Notes: generated from the letters alone by a model not told the origin. A stretch of DNA of 64,000 bases from Deinococcus sonorensis KR-87 (GCF_040256395.1 NZ_CP158297.1:420960-484959); one strand, 5' to 3'. Positions 34,462 to 44,344 are shown, numbered from the stretch's first letter. A program made the numbers and translations.

Positions 34462-36375
34462 ATGACGCGGCGGCGTGCCCTGGTCCTCCAAACGGCTTTT
34501 GCCTTCGACATGCGGAAATGGCGTCCGTACTCCGCCCTGCGCAGTTCTGTGGGGCTGGCGTTGCCGGTCGTCTGGGCGGGACTCACCGGGCACACCGCCT
34601 GGGGGGTGCTGGCCGCGAACGGCGCCATGAACGCCGCGCTGCCGAGCATGAACAGCGTCCCGCGGCGGCGCATTCAGGTGATGCTGGGCGTCAGCGCCAG
34701 CACGGCCCTGCTGGGCATGCTCGGCGTGCTCGTCGGCCAGAACATCCTGGCCTGCACGCTGGTCATGACCGTGCTGGGCATGCTGCTGACCGTGTACGGC
34801 GCGGCGGGCCCCGCCAACTTCAGCGTCGGCGTCTCCAGCACCACGACCTTCATCGTGTTGACCGGCCTGCACCTCCCCCCCTCGGCCGCGCCCCTGAGTG
34901 GCCTGCTGATTCTGGCCGGGGGCCTCCTTCAGACGGTGCTGCTGGTGGTCGTGTGGCCCATCCGTCCCCGCCGGCTGGAACGCAGCGCGGTAGCACAGGT
35001 GTACCACGCTCAGGCGGCGCTGCTGGCGGAGCTGCCGGACACGTTGAGTGCGCTGCCCGAGGCGCAGAGCCTGCAGGACGCCTGGGCGGTCCTGGGGGAG
35101 ATCCGCGCGCAGGGCTGGACGGACGAGCACGCGGCCCTGCGTCACGCCCTGCGGATTGCGGAAGGAACCAGGGCGGCCCTGGTCGGCTACGTGAGCGCGG
35201 ACGCCGAATGCCGGGAGCAGGGACACCCGCTGCTGGCGCAGCAGACCGGTGAGGTGCTGGCTCAGGCCCTGCGCCAGGTCGAGGGAAGCGTCCGGCTCGG
35301 CCAGCCGAGCTTGAGTGCACCGACACTCGCCCGCCTGAACCAGCAGTACGACGACCTCCGTCACTCCCCGGCCGGCGGGCTGACCCGGTGGACGGGGCTC
35401 ATCCTGAACCTGCTGCGGGAGCTGAACCGCCCCCAGATGCAGGCGGACGCGCCGCGTGCCCTCGCCGCGGCTCCATCCGTGTGGTCCGCCCTGGTGAAGG
35501 TCCCGCCCCTCAAGTGGGACTCGCCGGTGACGCGGCACGCCGTGACCTACGGCCTGCTGCTGGGCCTGTTGACGCTCGCCACGCGCCTGCTGCAGGTGCC
35601 GCACGGGTACTGGCTGGTGCTGACCGCAGCGGTGGTCCTGCGTCAGGAGTACACGACCACCCTCACCCGTGGGGTCGCGCGGCTGGGCGGGACCGCCACG
35701 GGCGTCCTGGCCGCGGAACTGATCACGCTGCTCGTTCACCCGGCCGCCCCGCACCTCGCCTGGTGGAGCCTGCTGGGAGCGTTCCTGGCATTCGCTTTGT
35801 TTCCCACTGGGTACGCGGCCTTCTCGGCGGCGCTGACGCTGTACGTGGTCTGTGCCGTCGCGGCCTCGGGGGTGGCGGAAAGCACCGTGATCGGGCTGAG
35901 GCTGGCCCTCACGCTGCTGGGCGGCGCGCTGGCCCTGGGTGCCGCGCTGCTGTCCCCCACCGGGCCGAGCAACGGCACGCGCGAGGCGTTGCGGGACGCG
36001 GTGAGCGCGCAGATCAAGTACCTGAAGACGCTCCGCGACCTGCGACGCCACACCACCGCGGGCGCGATTGCTGCGGCGAGTGATGCCCGCGCTCACGCCC
36101 GCGAGCGTCGCCTTCAGGCGGAACGCACCGTGCAGGCGAGCCGGCTCGAACCCCGGCGCCGGCGCCGAGCAACCCCGGCGGCCCTCAGCGGCGCGCAGGC
36201 CCAGACGTACCTGCAGCGATTGACCGAGAACGCCGCCCTCGGCCTGACCCTGCACGCCAGCGCCGTGGGGAGATCACGGACGCAGGCCGACCCGGACCTC
36301 AACGCAGCGATCCAGAGCGCGCACGCCCTGTTGGACGAGTTGGAAGGGCAGTCCGCCATGACAGAGACCCGCTGA
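34462..36375 (+). CDS. FUSC family membrane protein
   Basis: 637 aa. Two membrane blocks of about five to six helices each (residues ~25-170, from SVGLALPVVWAGLTGHTAWGVLA; and ~370-510, from YGLLLGLLTLATRLLQVPHG) flank a cytosolic helical region. The second block has the family hallmark HGYWLVLTAAVVLRQEYTTTLTRGVARLGGTATG. FUSC proteins (fusaric acid resistance/AaeB-like) are associated with efflux of aromatic acids; here no membrane-fusion partner is adjacent, so the transported compound is unknown. The charged C-terminal tail (~130 aa) is cytosolic. Confidence 0.85.
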   Translation: MTRRRALVLQTAFAFDMRKWRPYSALRSSVGLALPVVWAGLTGHTAWGVLAANGAMNAALPSMNSVPRRRIQVMLGVSASTALLGMLGVLVGQNILACTLVMTVLGMLLTVYGAAGPANFSVGVSSTTTFIVLTGLHLPPSAAPLSGLLILAGGLLQTVLLVVVWPIRPRRLERSAVAQVYHAQAALLAELPDTLSALPEAQSLQDAWAVLGEIRAQGWTDEHAALRHALRIAEGTRAALVGYVSADAECREQGHPLLAQQTGEVLAQALRQVEGSVRLGQPSLSAPTLARLNQQYDDLRHSPAGGLTRWTGLILNLLRELNRPQMQADAPRALAAAPSVWSALVKVPPLKWDSPVTRHAVTYGLLLGLLTLATRLLQVPHGYWLVLTAAVVLRQEYTTTLTRGVARLGGTATGVLAAELITLLVHPAAPHLAWWSLLGAFLAFALFPTGYAAFSAALTLYVVCAVAASGVAESTVIGLRLALTLLGGALALGAALLSPTGPSNGTREALRDAVSAQIKYLKTLRDLRRHTTAGAIAAASDARAHARERRLQAERTVQASRLEPRRRRRATPAALSGAQAQTYLQRLTENAALGLTLHASAVGRSRTQADPDLNAAIQSAHALLDELEGQSAMTETR

Positions 36376-36415
36376 TAGCGGCTGTCATCCAAGCACCGCC
36401 TCGAAAGGAAACGGC

Positions 36416-36562
36416 TTGAACCGGGAACAGGTGCAACTGGATGGCCCTGATCTGCTGGAGACCCACGAGTCCACCCCCGGCACCGTGCAGGTGGCCCTCG
36501 TGCCTACGGGTGGGCCGTGCCGCTGGCCCGTCGCCTCCGCCTGCCGGTGGGTTCGTCGGTAA
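36416..36562 (+). CDS. Small ORF, possibly frameshifted gene
   Basis: TTG start after AAAGGAAA. Reads LNREQVQLDGPDLLETHEST then PGTVQVALVP with strong GC3 bias, and degenerates into a Pro/Arg-rich end. In the next frame the text continues sensibly as YGWAVPLARRLRLPVGSS and TGIFVRLGDGLTFSAKAP, so a single-base deletion near 36507 may have split one gene. Family not recognised. Confidence 0.35.
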   Translation: MNREQVQLDGPDLLETHESTPGTVQVALVPTGGPCRWPVASACRWVRR

Positions 36563-36815
36563 CGGGCATCTTCGTTCGTCTGGGCGACGGACTCACCTTC
36601 AGCGCGAAGGCACCCCGTCAGCGGTGCCGGGATTGCAAGCCTGCGCTCAGCCGGCACGATGACTCTCTATCGGCGGCTGGTGCCTTGCCGTGGCGATGCA
36701 CGGGTTGCACGGTGGGGGAACCGGTCACCAGATCTGCTTCTGGTTCAGCCTGCCTCTGGCGCGGCATTGCCGTTCCTCGGGGCGGCCCGCGCACCGACCA
36801 CCACGTCCTGTGGCG

Positions 36816-38081
36816 TCAGCGAACACTGCGGGGACGCAGGACCGTGCCGGCCCGAGTGAGTGGACCGCGGAGGGCCACGGCCAGGAGACCGACCAGGCCC
36901 GCACACGCCAGGGTGGTGCCGGCCAGGGACGTGGCTGCGATGGCGGCACTCACCGCGAAGTCACCGATCGGCCGGACGCCACCGGCCAGCAGCGTGTTGA
37001 CGCTCATGACCCGTCCCCGGGCCTGCTCGGGAGCGAGCAACTGCATCAGCGTGACGGCGGTGGTGCCGACCACGTTGCGCGCCGCGCCGTGCACCAGGAG
37101 GGCCGCAGCACAGAGCGCCAGCGATGAACTGAGCGCGAAGACCGCCAGGGCCGCCGCCCACACGATCAACCCGACGACAAACACGTCACGCTGCCGTTCC
37201 CCACTGCTCGCCGCCTGCGCCACCGAGGCGAGCAGCGTCCCGGCGCCGACCGCCAGGAACAGCAGCGCGAGTGGCGCTCCGTCCACGTGCAACACCTGGG
37301 CGGCGTACAGCGGCAGCAGCATCGACGGGGACGGCCCGAGCAGCAGCAGCGCCCCGTACCCGGACACGACCCACGGCAGCGCCGGGTCACGCGCCACCAC
37401 CTGCAGGCCCTCGCGGACCGAGGTCAGCAGCGGCGGCCGTGAGGAGGCTGGCGCTGGCTGGTTCACGGTGCGCATCCGGGCCAGGCAGACGAGCGCGACC
37501 ACGAAGCTCAGGGCATTCAGGGCGAAGTTCACGCTCAGGCCCAGGCTGGCCGCCGTGACCCCGGCCAGCGCCGGCCCGAGCGTGCCGGCCGCCGTCATGG
37601 CCAGGGCGTTCAAGGCCGTGGCGCGCGGCACCTCGCTGTGCGGCACCAGGCCCGGGAACAGGGCGGCGCGCGCGGGCTGGTCGAAACTCATCACCATGCC
37701 GGAGCAGAACGCCAGCGCGACCACGACGGGCAGGCTGGCGGTGCCCGTGGCACTCAGGACGGCCAGCGTGAGGGCCAGGCCCATCAGGAGCGTCTGGGTG
37801 ACGAACAGCACGGCGCGCCGGTTCACGCGGTCCACGACGCCGCCCCCGATCAGGGCGAAGAGGAAGAAGGCCAGCGCCTGTGCGAGCGACACCGCGCCGA
37901 GGGCCAGCGCGGACTGGTGGCTGAGCTTCAGGACCAGCAGACTCTGACCCACCACCTGCATCAGGCTGCCGACGCCCGACACGGCCTGCCCGGTCCAGAA
38001 CAGCCGGTAGTCGCGGTGCCGCAGGACGTGGGGAAGGGACCAGTGCCCCCGAAGGACGCGGACTGCAACGCGTATGGACAT
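36816..38081 (-). CDS. MFS transporter (enterobactin exporter EntS-like)
   Basis: 421 aa, twelve hydrophobic segments. The N-terminal signature HRDYRLFWTGQAVSGVGSLM and the loop GGGVVDRVNRRAVL are typical of the MFS_3/EntS-type drug or siderophore exporters; FDQPARAALFPGLVP is the conserved TM4-5 segment. A strong AGGAGG precedes the ATG at 38081. It is the last gene of a minus-strand group with the DJ-1 protein, hydrolase and GlxA-type regulator (through 41704), and could export a product of that group. Substrate unknown. Confidence 0.88.
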   Translation of the reverse strand: MSIRVAVRVLRGHWSLPHVLRHRDYRLFWTGQAVSGVGSLMQVVGQSLLVLKLSHQSALALGAVSLAQALAFFLFALIGGGVVDRVNRRAVLFVTQTLLMGLALTLAVLSATGTASLPVVVALAFCSGMVMSFDQPARAALFPGLVPHSEVPRATALNALAMTAAGTLGPALAGVTAASLGLSVNFALNALSFVVALVCLARMRTVNQPAPASSRPPLLTSVREGLQVVARDPALPWVVSGYGALLLLGPSPSMLLPLYAAQVLHVDGAPLALLFLAVGAGTLLASVAQAASSGERQRDVFVVGLIVWAAALAVFALSSSLALCAAALLVHGAARNVVGTTAVTLMQLLAPEQARGRVMSVNTLLAGGVRPIGDFAVSAAIAATSLAGTTLACAGLVGLLAVALRGPLTRAGTVLRPRSVR

Positions 38082-38167
38082 GGGTGGGCCTCCTGCCCCC
38101 GGAAGCGCGGGGGCATGCTTCAGTGGAGTGTAGGGCACCGGCCGGAGGCGGCCAGGGGCGGGCCGCT

Positions 38168-39502
38168 TCAGCGAGACGCGAGCGGCGCCGGTCCACCCGC
38201 CTCGGGTGCCGGTGCGGCGATCCGGACTTTCCCGGCGCGCCGCCTTCGAAGCCAGTGCTCCAGGAGGATGACGACGGTCAGGGACACGGCCCCGAGCGTG
38301 ACGGGACGCCAGACGACGGGTGAACGCCATGGGCCTCGGCCCGGCAGCGAGCCGACCAGGGTGCGGACTTCCAGGCGTTTGGCCGCCAGGTGCGCGGTGG
38401 GGCGGTCGGTGCGGCGGGCCAGGTCGGCGAGCGCCGCGTCGAAGGGAAAGCGCACGTCCGCTGGCCCGGCACCCGGGAACAGCAGCGGTCCGGACCTGCC
38501 CCACTGCTCGGGCGTGCGGCGCGCCAGCAGCTGCAGGCCCGAGCGGGTCGTGATGACGGCACCCGCCGGGGCGACGCTCACCAGGCGGCCCGCCAGCGCC
38601 GCCGGCACGGTGTCGTACAGCGCCGCGAGCGCGAGATCGTCGGCGCCGTCTTGCAGCGCCACACCCAGGGTGGGGCGATCCCAGCGGTACATCAGGTTCA
38701 GCACGGTCAGCGCGGCGTCCCGGGCCGCCGGCCGGAACTGGGGCATGGCGGGGTCGCTGAGGTAGCGGGCTTCGTACGGCAGTGTGCGTGCCGCCTGCAC
38801 CGCCTTGGCCGGGCCACGCAGGCGGGCGATGACGTGCAGCGCCCCATCGATGCCTGACAGAATGCCCGCGGTGCTGATCACCTGCCCGTCGTCCACGTAC
38901 CGCTGGCCGCGCACCCAGCGCACCGCCGGGTACTGCCGTTCGATGCGGGCGATGTCACCCCAGTGGGTGGTGGCGGGCCGGCCGTCCAGCAGGCCGGTCG
39001 CGGCGAGCATCTCGGCGCCGGCGCAGACGCTCATCACCAGGCGGTGCCGCTGGCCCTGCCGCTGCACCCACCGCCGCAGCGCCTCGTTGCTCCGGACGTT
39101 GGGGATGTTCGGCACCACGATCACGTCGGGCGCCCGTCCCAGCTGCGCGTCGAGCTGAGCGAAGGTGAAGTGCGGCAGCACATCCAGGTCGCCGGTCAGG
39201 GCCACCGGCGCGCGCGTCTCGGCCACCGTGACCACATTGAATGCGTGCGCGGCCTGGAACGTCGAGAAGGGCGCGAGCACGTCCGCCACCTCGCTCAGGT
39301 CACGGCCGAGCACCACGGCGACGGTCGGTCGATCCGGATCGAGGGCCGGCGGCCGGGGCAGCGCGAGCGGCGCGGAGGGAGGGGGCAGCGCCGGCGTGGA
39401 CAGGAACGCCAGGGCGGTGGTGACCCCGACCAGCAGCGGCAGCGTCAGGAAGGCCACGGGGTACTTGAGACGCCGGAGAACAGCGGGCAGCGTGAGGTTC
39501 AC
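38168..39502 (-). CDS. Membrane-anchored DJ-1/PfpI-domain protein
   Basis: 444 aa. N-terminal membrane segment (residues ~15-33, VAFLTLPLLVGVTTALAFL), an extracytoplasmic or cytoplasmic DJ-1/PfpI domain at ~58-240, a second helical domain, and a C-terminal membrane segment (~403-418, LGAVSLTVVILLEHWL). The nucleophile-elbow Cys is in LVMSVCAGAEMLA. The domain closely matches the ligand-binding domain of the GlxA-type regulator two genes away (shared GLLDGR..TTHWG and TAGI.SGID). The GTG start is preceded by AGGAG. Lacking an HTH, it may act as a membrane sensor or enzyme. Confidence 0.75.
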   Translation of the reverse strand: MNLTLPAVLRRLKYPVAFLTLPLLVGVTTALAFLSTPALPPPSAPLALPRPPALDPDRPTVAVVLGRDLSEVADVLAPFSTFQAAHAFNVVTVAETRAPVALTGDLDVLPHFTFAQLDAQLGRAPDVIVVPNIPNVRSNEALRRWVQRQGQRHRLVMSVCAGAEMLAATGLLDGRPATTHWGDIARIERQYPAVRWVRGQRYVDDGQVISTAGILSGIDGALHVIARLRGPAKAVQAARTLPYEARYLSDPAMPQFRPAARDAALTVLNLMYRWDRPTLGVALQDGADDLALAALYDTVPAALAGRLVSVAPAGAVITTRSGLQLLARRTPEQWGRSGPLLFPGAGPADVRFPFDAALADLARRTDRPTAHLAAKRLEVRTLVGSLPGRGPWRSPVVWRPVTLGAVSLTVVILLEHWLRRRRAGKVRIAAPAPEAGGPAPLASR

Positions 39503-39569
39503 AGGAAGCTCCTCTCAGGGCCGGGGGATTCGGGGCAGGCCGCCCGGGGAGACGGCCGGGGTCGCGCGG

Positions 39570-40553
39570 TCAGCGCAGCTGCCGGACCAGGGCCACGATG
39601 GCGTCCGCGGCGGCCTGCGGTTCGTCCAGCTCGACGTTGTGGCCACTGTGATGGGCGGTGACCTGCGTGGTGCGGCTGGAGAGGGTCAGCAGGCGGGCCT
39701 GCCCGGCCGTCCATGCGGGAACCGCATTCCGGCCCCGGGAGAGCACAGTGAGCGGCAGGTCGCCGAGGGTCGTCACCTCCCCCGCCTGGGCGAGGCTGGC
39801 GGGGATGCCGGCCGTTTCGTCCGAGAGGGTCTGGAAGTAACGGTCGGTGACGGCCAGCGCCGTGGCGGGCCCGGCATCCCGGGCCGGCAGGCCCGCCGAG
39901 AGGCCCAGCGGGCCGGACAGCAGCCGCACCAGCCCTAGACGCGCTGCGAGCTTCAGCAGCGGCAGTCCCGGGGTGTCGGACGCGGCGGTCGGCGCGGCCG
40001 CGCCCGGCTGCGGACTCATCGACTCGAGCAGCGCCAGCCCGGCCACGTCCTGCGGATAGCGCTGCGCGTAGACGCGCATGGTCAGCCCGCCCAGCGAGTG
40101 CCCGGCCAGGACGTACGGGCCGGGGAGGGCGGCGCGGTGCAGCAGGGTGTGCAGTTCCGCCGCGAAATGGGCGGCGTCGCGCGGCAGCGGCCCGGGCTCG
40201 CTGTACCCGAGGCCCGCGCGGTCGTACGTGCACACCCGGGTGGTGCCGGCCACCAGCCCCTGCACCGCGTGCCAGGGGGTCGACCAGGCGCCCAGTCCCG
40301 CGTCGATCACCACGGTGGGCGCGCCGCTTCCGGCACACTCGAGGTGCAGCCGGAACCCGCCCACGTCCACCAGCCGGCCCGGCGGAGGGTACGCCCGCGC
40401 GTCGGCCTGCTCGGCGCGCGTTTCATTGCAGGCCCCGAGCAGGGTGACGCCCGCGAGCAACCCGGCGGACAGCGTCAGGCGGCGCAGCAGCGAAGCGCGG
40501 CGCGCGGTGGGCGGGCGAACGGACGGTGAGCGGACAGCCGGGAACTGAGTCAT
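39570..40553 (-). CDS. Alpha/beta hydrolase lipoprotein
   Basis: 327 aa. Lipobox LLGAC near residue 42, so the enzyme is tethered outside the cytoplasmic membrane. Alpha/beta-hydrolase features: TVVIDAGLGAWSTPWHAVQ, CTYDRAGLGYSEPG, nucleophile elbow GHSLGG, and the catalytic His in HSGHNVELDEP. Substrate unknown; an ester or lactone is likely. CAGGAG precedes the ATG. Middle gene of the GlxA/DJ-1/MFS group. Confidence 0.85.
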   Translation of the reverse strand: MTQFPAVRSPSVRPPTARRASLLRRLTLSAGLLAGVTLLGACNETRAEQADARAYPPPGRLVDVGGFRLHLECAGSGAPTVVIDAGLGAWSTPWHAVQGLVAGTTRVCTYDRAGLGYSEPGPLPRDAAHFAAELHTLLHRAALPGPYVLAGHSLGGLTMRVYAQRYPQDVAGLALLESMSPQPGAAAPTAASDTPGLPLLKLAARLGLVRLLSGPLGLSAGLPARDAGPATALAVTDRYFQTLSDETAGIPASLAQAGEVTTLGDLPLTVLSRGRNAVPAWTAGQARLLTLSSRTTQVTAHHSGHNVELDEPQAAADAIVALVRQLR

Positions 40554-40708
40554 CGCAACTCCTGTGGACCTCGAAGGGGAAGGGCGGAGGAACGGGGGAC
40601 GTCACCGGGCCTGACCGGCCGGTCGACCGCACTTCCCGGGTGGCCAGCGGCAGCGCTTCGCCACGCTGAGCCGCGGAGCTCAGCGGGTGGCGCCGGGCGC
40701 CGTGCCGT

Positions 40709-41704
40709 TTAAGGTGCAGTGGAGCGGGCGGTGGACGGCGGCAGGCCGTGCCGGGCGTGCCAGAGGCGGCGGAAGTGGCGGGCGTCATCGAAGCCGCACG
40801 TGCCGGCGATGGCCTCCAGCGTCAGGTGCGGGTCGGCCATCAGCTGCGCCGCGAGCTCCAGGCGCAGTTCCTGCTGGTAGGCCAGCGGGGTCAGGCCGGT
40901 GTGCTGCTTGAACGCGCGCGTCAGGCCACGCGGACTCATGTTCGCCAGGGCGGCCAGGCGATCCAGGCGGGCTTTCTCCGCCACATGCTGGCTGAGTTGG
41001 TCCTGCACCCGGTGCACCCCCGGATGCAGGTGAGAACGGTACGCCAGGTGCACGCTCGCCTGGGTCTGAACGCCGTCCCGACGCAGGTAGATCACTAGGT
41101 ACCGGGCGACCTGGGCGGTGAGCCGCGGCCCGTGTTCACGTTCGAGCAGCGAGAGGGCCATGTCGATGCCGGAGGCGATCCCGGCGCTGGTCGTGATGGG
41201 GCCGTCATGGGTGTACAGCACGGCGTCCTGCAGCAGGGCCTTCGGGTACCGCGCCTGCATCGCCGCCACCGAACCCCAGTGGGTGGTGCAGCGCCGCCCG
41301 TCCAGCAGCCCCGCTTCCCCCAACGCCGCCAGACCCGTGCAGACCGACGCCAGCCGGGCACCAGCGGCGTACGCGGCCCGCAGCCACGCCGCAGTGGCCG
41401 GGTCGATCCACGGCTGACCCGGCACCGGCTCACTCAGCCGGGGGCCGGGAATGATGACCAGGTCCTCCGGGCCCGGCACGGGGAACGGCGCCAGCGGACC
41501 CAGCGGCAGGCCCTGGACACTCAGGATCTGCGGCGTGGCGGCACAGAACATCAGGTGGTACTCCGCCCCGAAACGCCGCGCCACGTCGAACACCTGCGCG
41601 GGCCCGCCCAGGTCCAGCAGGTTGACCGCCGGCAGCAGCACGAAGATCACGCGCCGCGCCCCGGAGCTGGGGACGGAACTGGACACACCTGGCGGAAGAA
41701 GCAT
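40709..41704 (-). CDS. GlxA family AraC-type regulator
   Basis: 331 aa. N-terminal DJ-1/PfpI-like domain (VIFVLLPAVNLLDLGGPAQVF; SVCTGLAALGEAGLLDGR; THWGSVAAM) and a C-terminal AraC double HTH (RLAALANMSPRGLTRAFKQHTG; EAIAGTCGFDDARHFRRLW). First gene of the minus-strand group and its probable regulator. AAGGTG precedes the ATG. Confidence 0.88.
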   Translation of the reverse strand: MLLPPGVSSSVPSSGARRVIFVLLPAVNLLDLGGPAQVFDVARRFGAEYHLMFCAATPQILSVQGLPLGPLAPFPVPGPEDLVIIPGPRLSEPVPGQPWIDPATAAWLRAAYAAGARLASVCTGLAALGEAGLLDGRRCTTHWGSVAAMQARYPKALLQDAVLYTHDGPITTSAGIASGIDMALSLLEREHGPRLTAQVARYLVIYLRRDGVQTQASVHLAYRSHLHPGVHRVQDQLSQHVAEKARLDRLAALANMSPRGLTRAFKQHTGLTPLAYQQELRLELAAQLMADPHLTLEAIAGTCGFDDARHFRRLWHARHGLPPSTARSTAP

Positions 41705-42709
41705 GAATTCACCTTAAGCGTTGTGGCGCCAGTCCACCAGGGCGAAAACCGCCCATCAGCGGACGGATCCGGTACATGAAGCGAGGCAAGGGGTCCTCGA
41801 TCAGGGGTGCTTGTGGGGTGCTGTTGACCCGGGACGCCCCCAGGTGCACCGGCCGGAACGCTCTTGGTCTTCAGACCATTCCGTTCATGCGCCGGTCGAC
41901 CATGATGGGTTTGGGCTCCAGTGGAAACTTGAGCAGGTGGGCTTTACCGGGGCGACTCCGGCCCGGGTGGTGCAGGATGACGAGAGCTTGCTGGCCCTGT
42001 CAATGTCGCTGGTCCGCGCGCTCGTCTCCCCACTCGACTTCGCGGATGCAACGCCTCATCTCGTTCGCTGCGGTGGTAGCTCCTTCCAGGAGTGACTCTG
42101 GCACTGAGCAGCATCCCAGCGCTGAAGCGTCCGGTCATCTGACGCGGCGTTCATTCGCAGCACCAAAAAACCCTGATTTCTTCGGGGCCAGTGGTGACAC
42201 TCTCCTCGCGCCGTACAGCAGCACGGCGTTCCATCCGGTTGCGGCATCGGGTGATCTCCGGCCTCACCCGAGCGTCCAGTGAGACCGCCGGTGCCTCTCT
42301 GCCCCTTCGATGCTCGTGCACGCTGATGTTCAGCGTGGTCACCCGCACGTCGAACGACACGCGCTGCCCCCCGCGTCCCCACCTGCGGCGACGTCAACGT
42401 TACCGTCTGGTGGTGCGTTTCGGAGCCGCCTACGGCTTCGCCACCTTCGACCCGGGTTTCGCCTTCCCCTGAGTGGCGCGACTCGTGCCGAGCGCCTGGC
42501 CCTTCTCGAGGCTGGCACCCCAGTGGAGGCCGAGTTGCCTCGCACGAATCAGGACGCTCGCCAGGTGTTGGGGAACCTTCCTCGTCCCCTCACGGGGCGC
42601 TTACCGGCGTTTGAAACGCTGTGATGGACGACGACAATTTCAGACCTTGAGGTCGCGGCGTTGGCTCTCGCAGCTGCCGCACCTGTCCCAGACGCAAAGG
42701 AAGGCACCG
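41705..42709. other. 1-kb intergenic region, no confident gene
   Basis: Two short + strand stretches look faintly coding (ATPARVVQDDESLLALSMSL near 41955 and GATRAERLALLEAGTPVEAE near 42480) and could be eroded gene pieces, but neither has a start signal or known domain. AAAAAACC at 42165-42172 is the only homopolymer of note. The promoter of the solute-binding protein gene should lie at its right end. Confidence 0.35.
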
Positions 42710-44290
42710 ATGAAGACCTCCTTACTGACGACCCTCGGGACAACCTGCCTGCTCAGTGTCAGCGTGGCCATGGCGGCGGACAAGGCCGTGACGGTCGCCT
42801 TCCCGTCGGATTTCCAGAGCCTCGACCCGGCCATCGGGTATGACACGCAGAGCTGGCCAGTCATTCACGCGCTGTTCGTCACGCTGCTGACGTACGGCCA
42901 GGGCACGGACCTGAAGCCGTGGGGCGCCACGGACCTCGGGCAGGCGAGCGCGGACGGGAAAACCTACACCTTCCACCTCCGGAAGGGCATCACCTTCACC
43001 GACGGGGAGCCGACCGACGCCGCCGCGTACAAGTACGCCATCGAACGGATACTTGATCCCAAAACGAAATCGCCTCAGGGCGGAACGGCCGGCTGGTTCG
43101 GCGCGCTGGACGGCGCGGCGGACTTCGTCGCTGGGAAGGCCAAGGCGGTGCGCGGCATCCAGGTGCTCGACCCGTACACCATCCGCTTTAAGCTGGCGGT
43201 GCCGGACCGCACGTTCCTCAACGCGCTGGCGACGCCGTTCGCCTCGGCCCTCCCCCGCAAAGCCGTCGAGCGTCTGGGCAGCGACTTCTCCCACCACGTG
43301 GTCGGCAACGGACCATTCGTCCTCGAGTCCTGGGTGCCGGGACAGAAGGCGGTGCTGACGAAGAACCCGAAGTACTTCGCGGCGTCGCAGGTGCACGTGC
43401 CGCGCCTGGAGTTCACGCTGGGCCTCAGCGAGCAGGTGGCGTTGCTGCGCGCGCAGCGCGGCGAAGTGGACGTACTCGGCAACGGCATCCCATCCGCGCA
43501 ATTCGCGTCCATCGTCAACACGCCGCGCTTCAAGCCGTACATCAAGAGCGCCGTGCAGGTCGGCACCTGGTACCTGTTCATGAACGCGCAGAAGGCGCCG
43601 TTCAACAACAAACTGGTGCGCCAGGCGGTGAGTCTGGCCATCAACAAACCGCGCCTGGTGCAGCTGATGAACGGCCGCGGCAAGGTCACCGCGCAGATCC
43701 TGCCGCCGGGCATGCCCGGGTACGACGCCACGGTGAGCGCCGCTCCCATGAACGTCGCGCGCAGTACGGCGCTGCTCAAGCAGGCGGGGTACGTGGACTC
43801 GGGCGCGCTGCAGCTGGTCGTCAGCACCGACGACCCGAGCCCCAAGCTCGCGCAGGCCGTGCAGCAGCAGCTGGCGGCCATCGGCATGAAGGTGGAGATC
43901 AAAGCGCTGCCCGGCGCGGAGTACCTGCACACGATCTCGTCGCCGGGCACCACCGCCATCGGGCTGTCGTCGTGGTATCAGGCGTACCCCGACCCCTCGA
44001 ATTTTCTCGACGTGATGTTCAAGACCGGCTATTACACCTCCGGCGGGTGGAACATCTCGGGGTACCTCAATCCCGCCACCGACGCCCAGCTGACGAAACT
44101 GCGCGGGCAACCCCTGAAGGCGGCGCTGCCCGGCTACCAGGCGGTGCAGAAGCGGATCCTGAGCGACTTCACGTGGATTCCGCTGTTCAACCCGGTGCAG
44201 TACAACTTCGTGAATCCGCGGGTGAAGAACGTCGCCATCCATCCGGTGTGGGGCTACGTGTACCAGGACTGGGGACTCCAGTCACCGTGA
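42710..44290 (+). CDS. Peptide/oligopeptide ABC transporter solute-binding protein
   Basis: 526 aa of the SBP_bac_5 (DppA/OppA) family. The signal peptide ends VSVAMA-A; family signature segments are SLDPAIGYDTQSWPVIHALF, TYTFHLRKGITFTDGEP, GNGPFVLESWVPGQKAVL and AINKPRLVQLMNGRGK. It should capture peptides or related solutes outside the membrane. No permease or ATPase genes follow, so it must work with a transporter encoded elsewhere. AAAGGAAGG precedes the ATG. The M42 aminopeptidase follows on the same strand, fitting peptide use. Confidence 0.92.
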   Translation: MKTSLLTTLGTTCLLSVSVAMAADKAVTVAFPSDFQSLDPAIGYDTQSWPVIHALFVTLLTYGQGTDLKPWGATDLGQASADGKTYTFHLRKGITFTDGEPTDAAAYKYAIERILDPKTKSPQGGTAGWFGALDGAADFVAGKAKAVRGIQVLDPYTIRFKLAVPDRTFLNALATPFASALPRKAVERLGSDFSHHVVGNGPFVLESWVPGQKAVLTKNPKYFAASQVHVPRLEFTLGLSEQVALLRAQRGEVDVLGNGIPSAQFASIVNTPRFKPYIKSAVQVGTWYLFMNAQKAPFNNKLVRQAVSLAINKPRLVQLMNGRGKVTAQILPPGMPGYDATVSAAPMNVARSTALLKQAGYVDSGALQLVVSTDDPSPKLAQAVQQQLAAIGMKVEIKALPGAEYLHTISSPGTTAIGLSSWYQAYPDPSNFLDVMFKTGYYTSGGWNISGYLNPATDAQLTKLRGQPLKAALPGYQAVQKRILSDFTWIPLFNPVQYNFVNPRVKNVAIHPVWGYVYQDWGLQSP

Positions 44291-44328
44291 AGGGCGCTGC
44301 TGGCAAGCCCCGTTGAGCCGTTCCGCGC

Positions 44329-44344
44329 GAGCCCTGCGGGGCTC
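44329..44344 (+). terminator. Hairpin between solute-binding protein and M42 peptidase genes
   Basis: GAGCCC-TGCG-GGGCTC, a perfect 6-bp stem 39 nt after the stop, without a T-run. It could be a weak terminator or processing site. Confidence 0.35.

Noticed and set aside
33235..36255. 1006-codon open frame on the minus strand
   Set aside because: Antisense to the phosphotransferase and FUSC genes; Gln/Arg/Gly/His-rich with no domain, a GC-bias shadow.
42310..42624. Small + strand ORF ending LTGRLPAFETL before the solute-binding protein
   Set aside because: The C-terminal third looks coding, but the rest is low-complexity and no ribosome binding site or family is seen.
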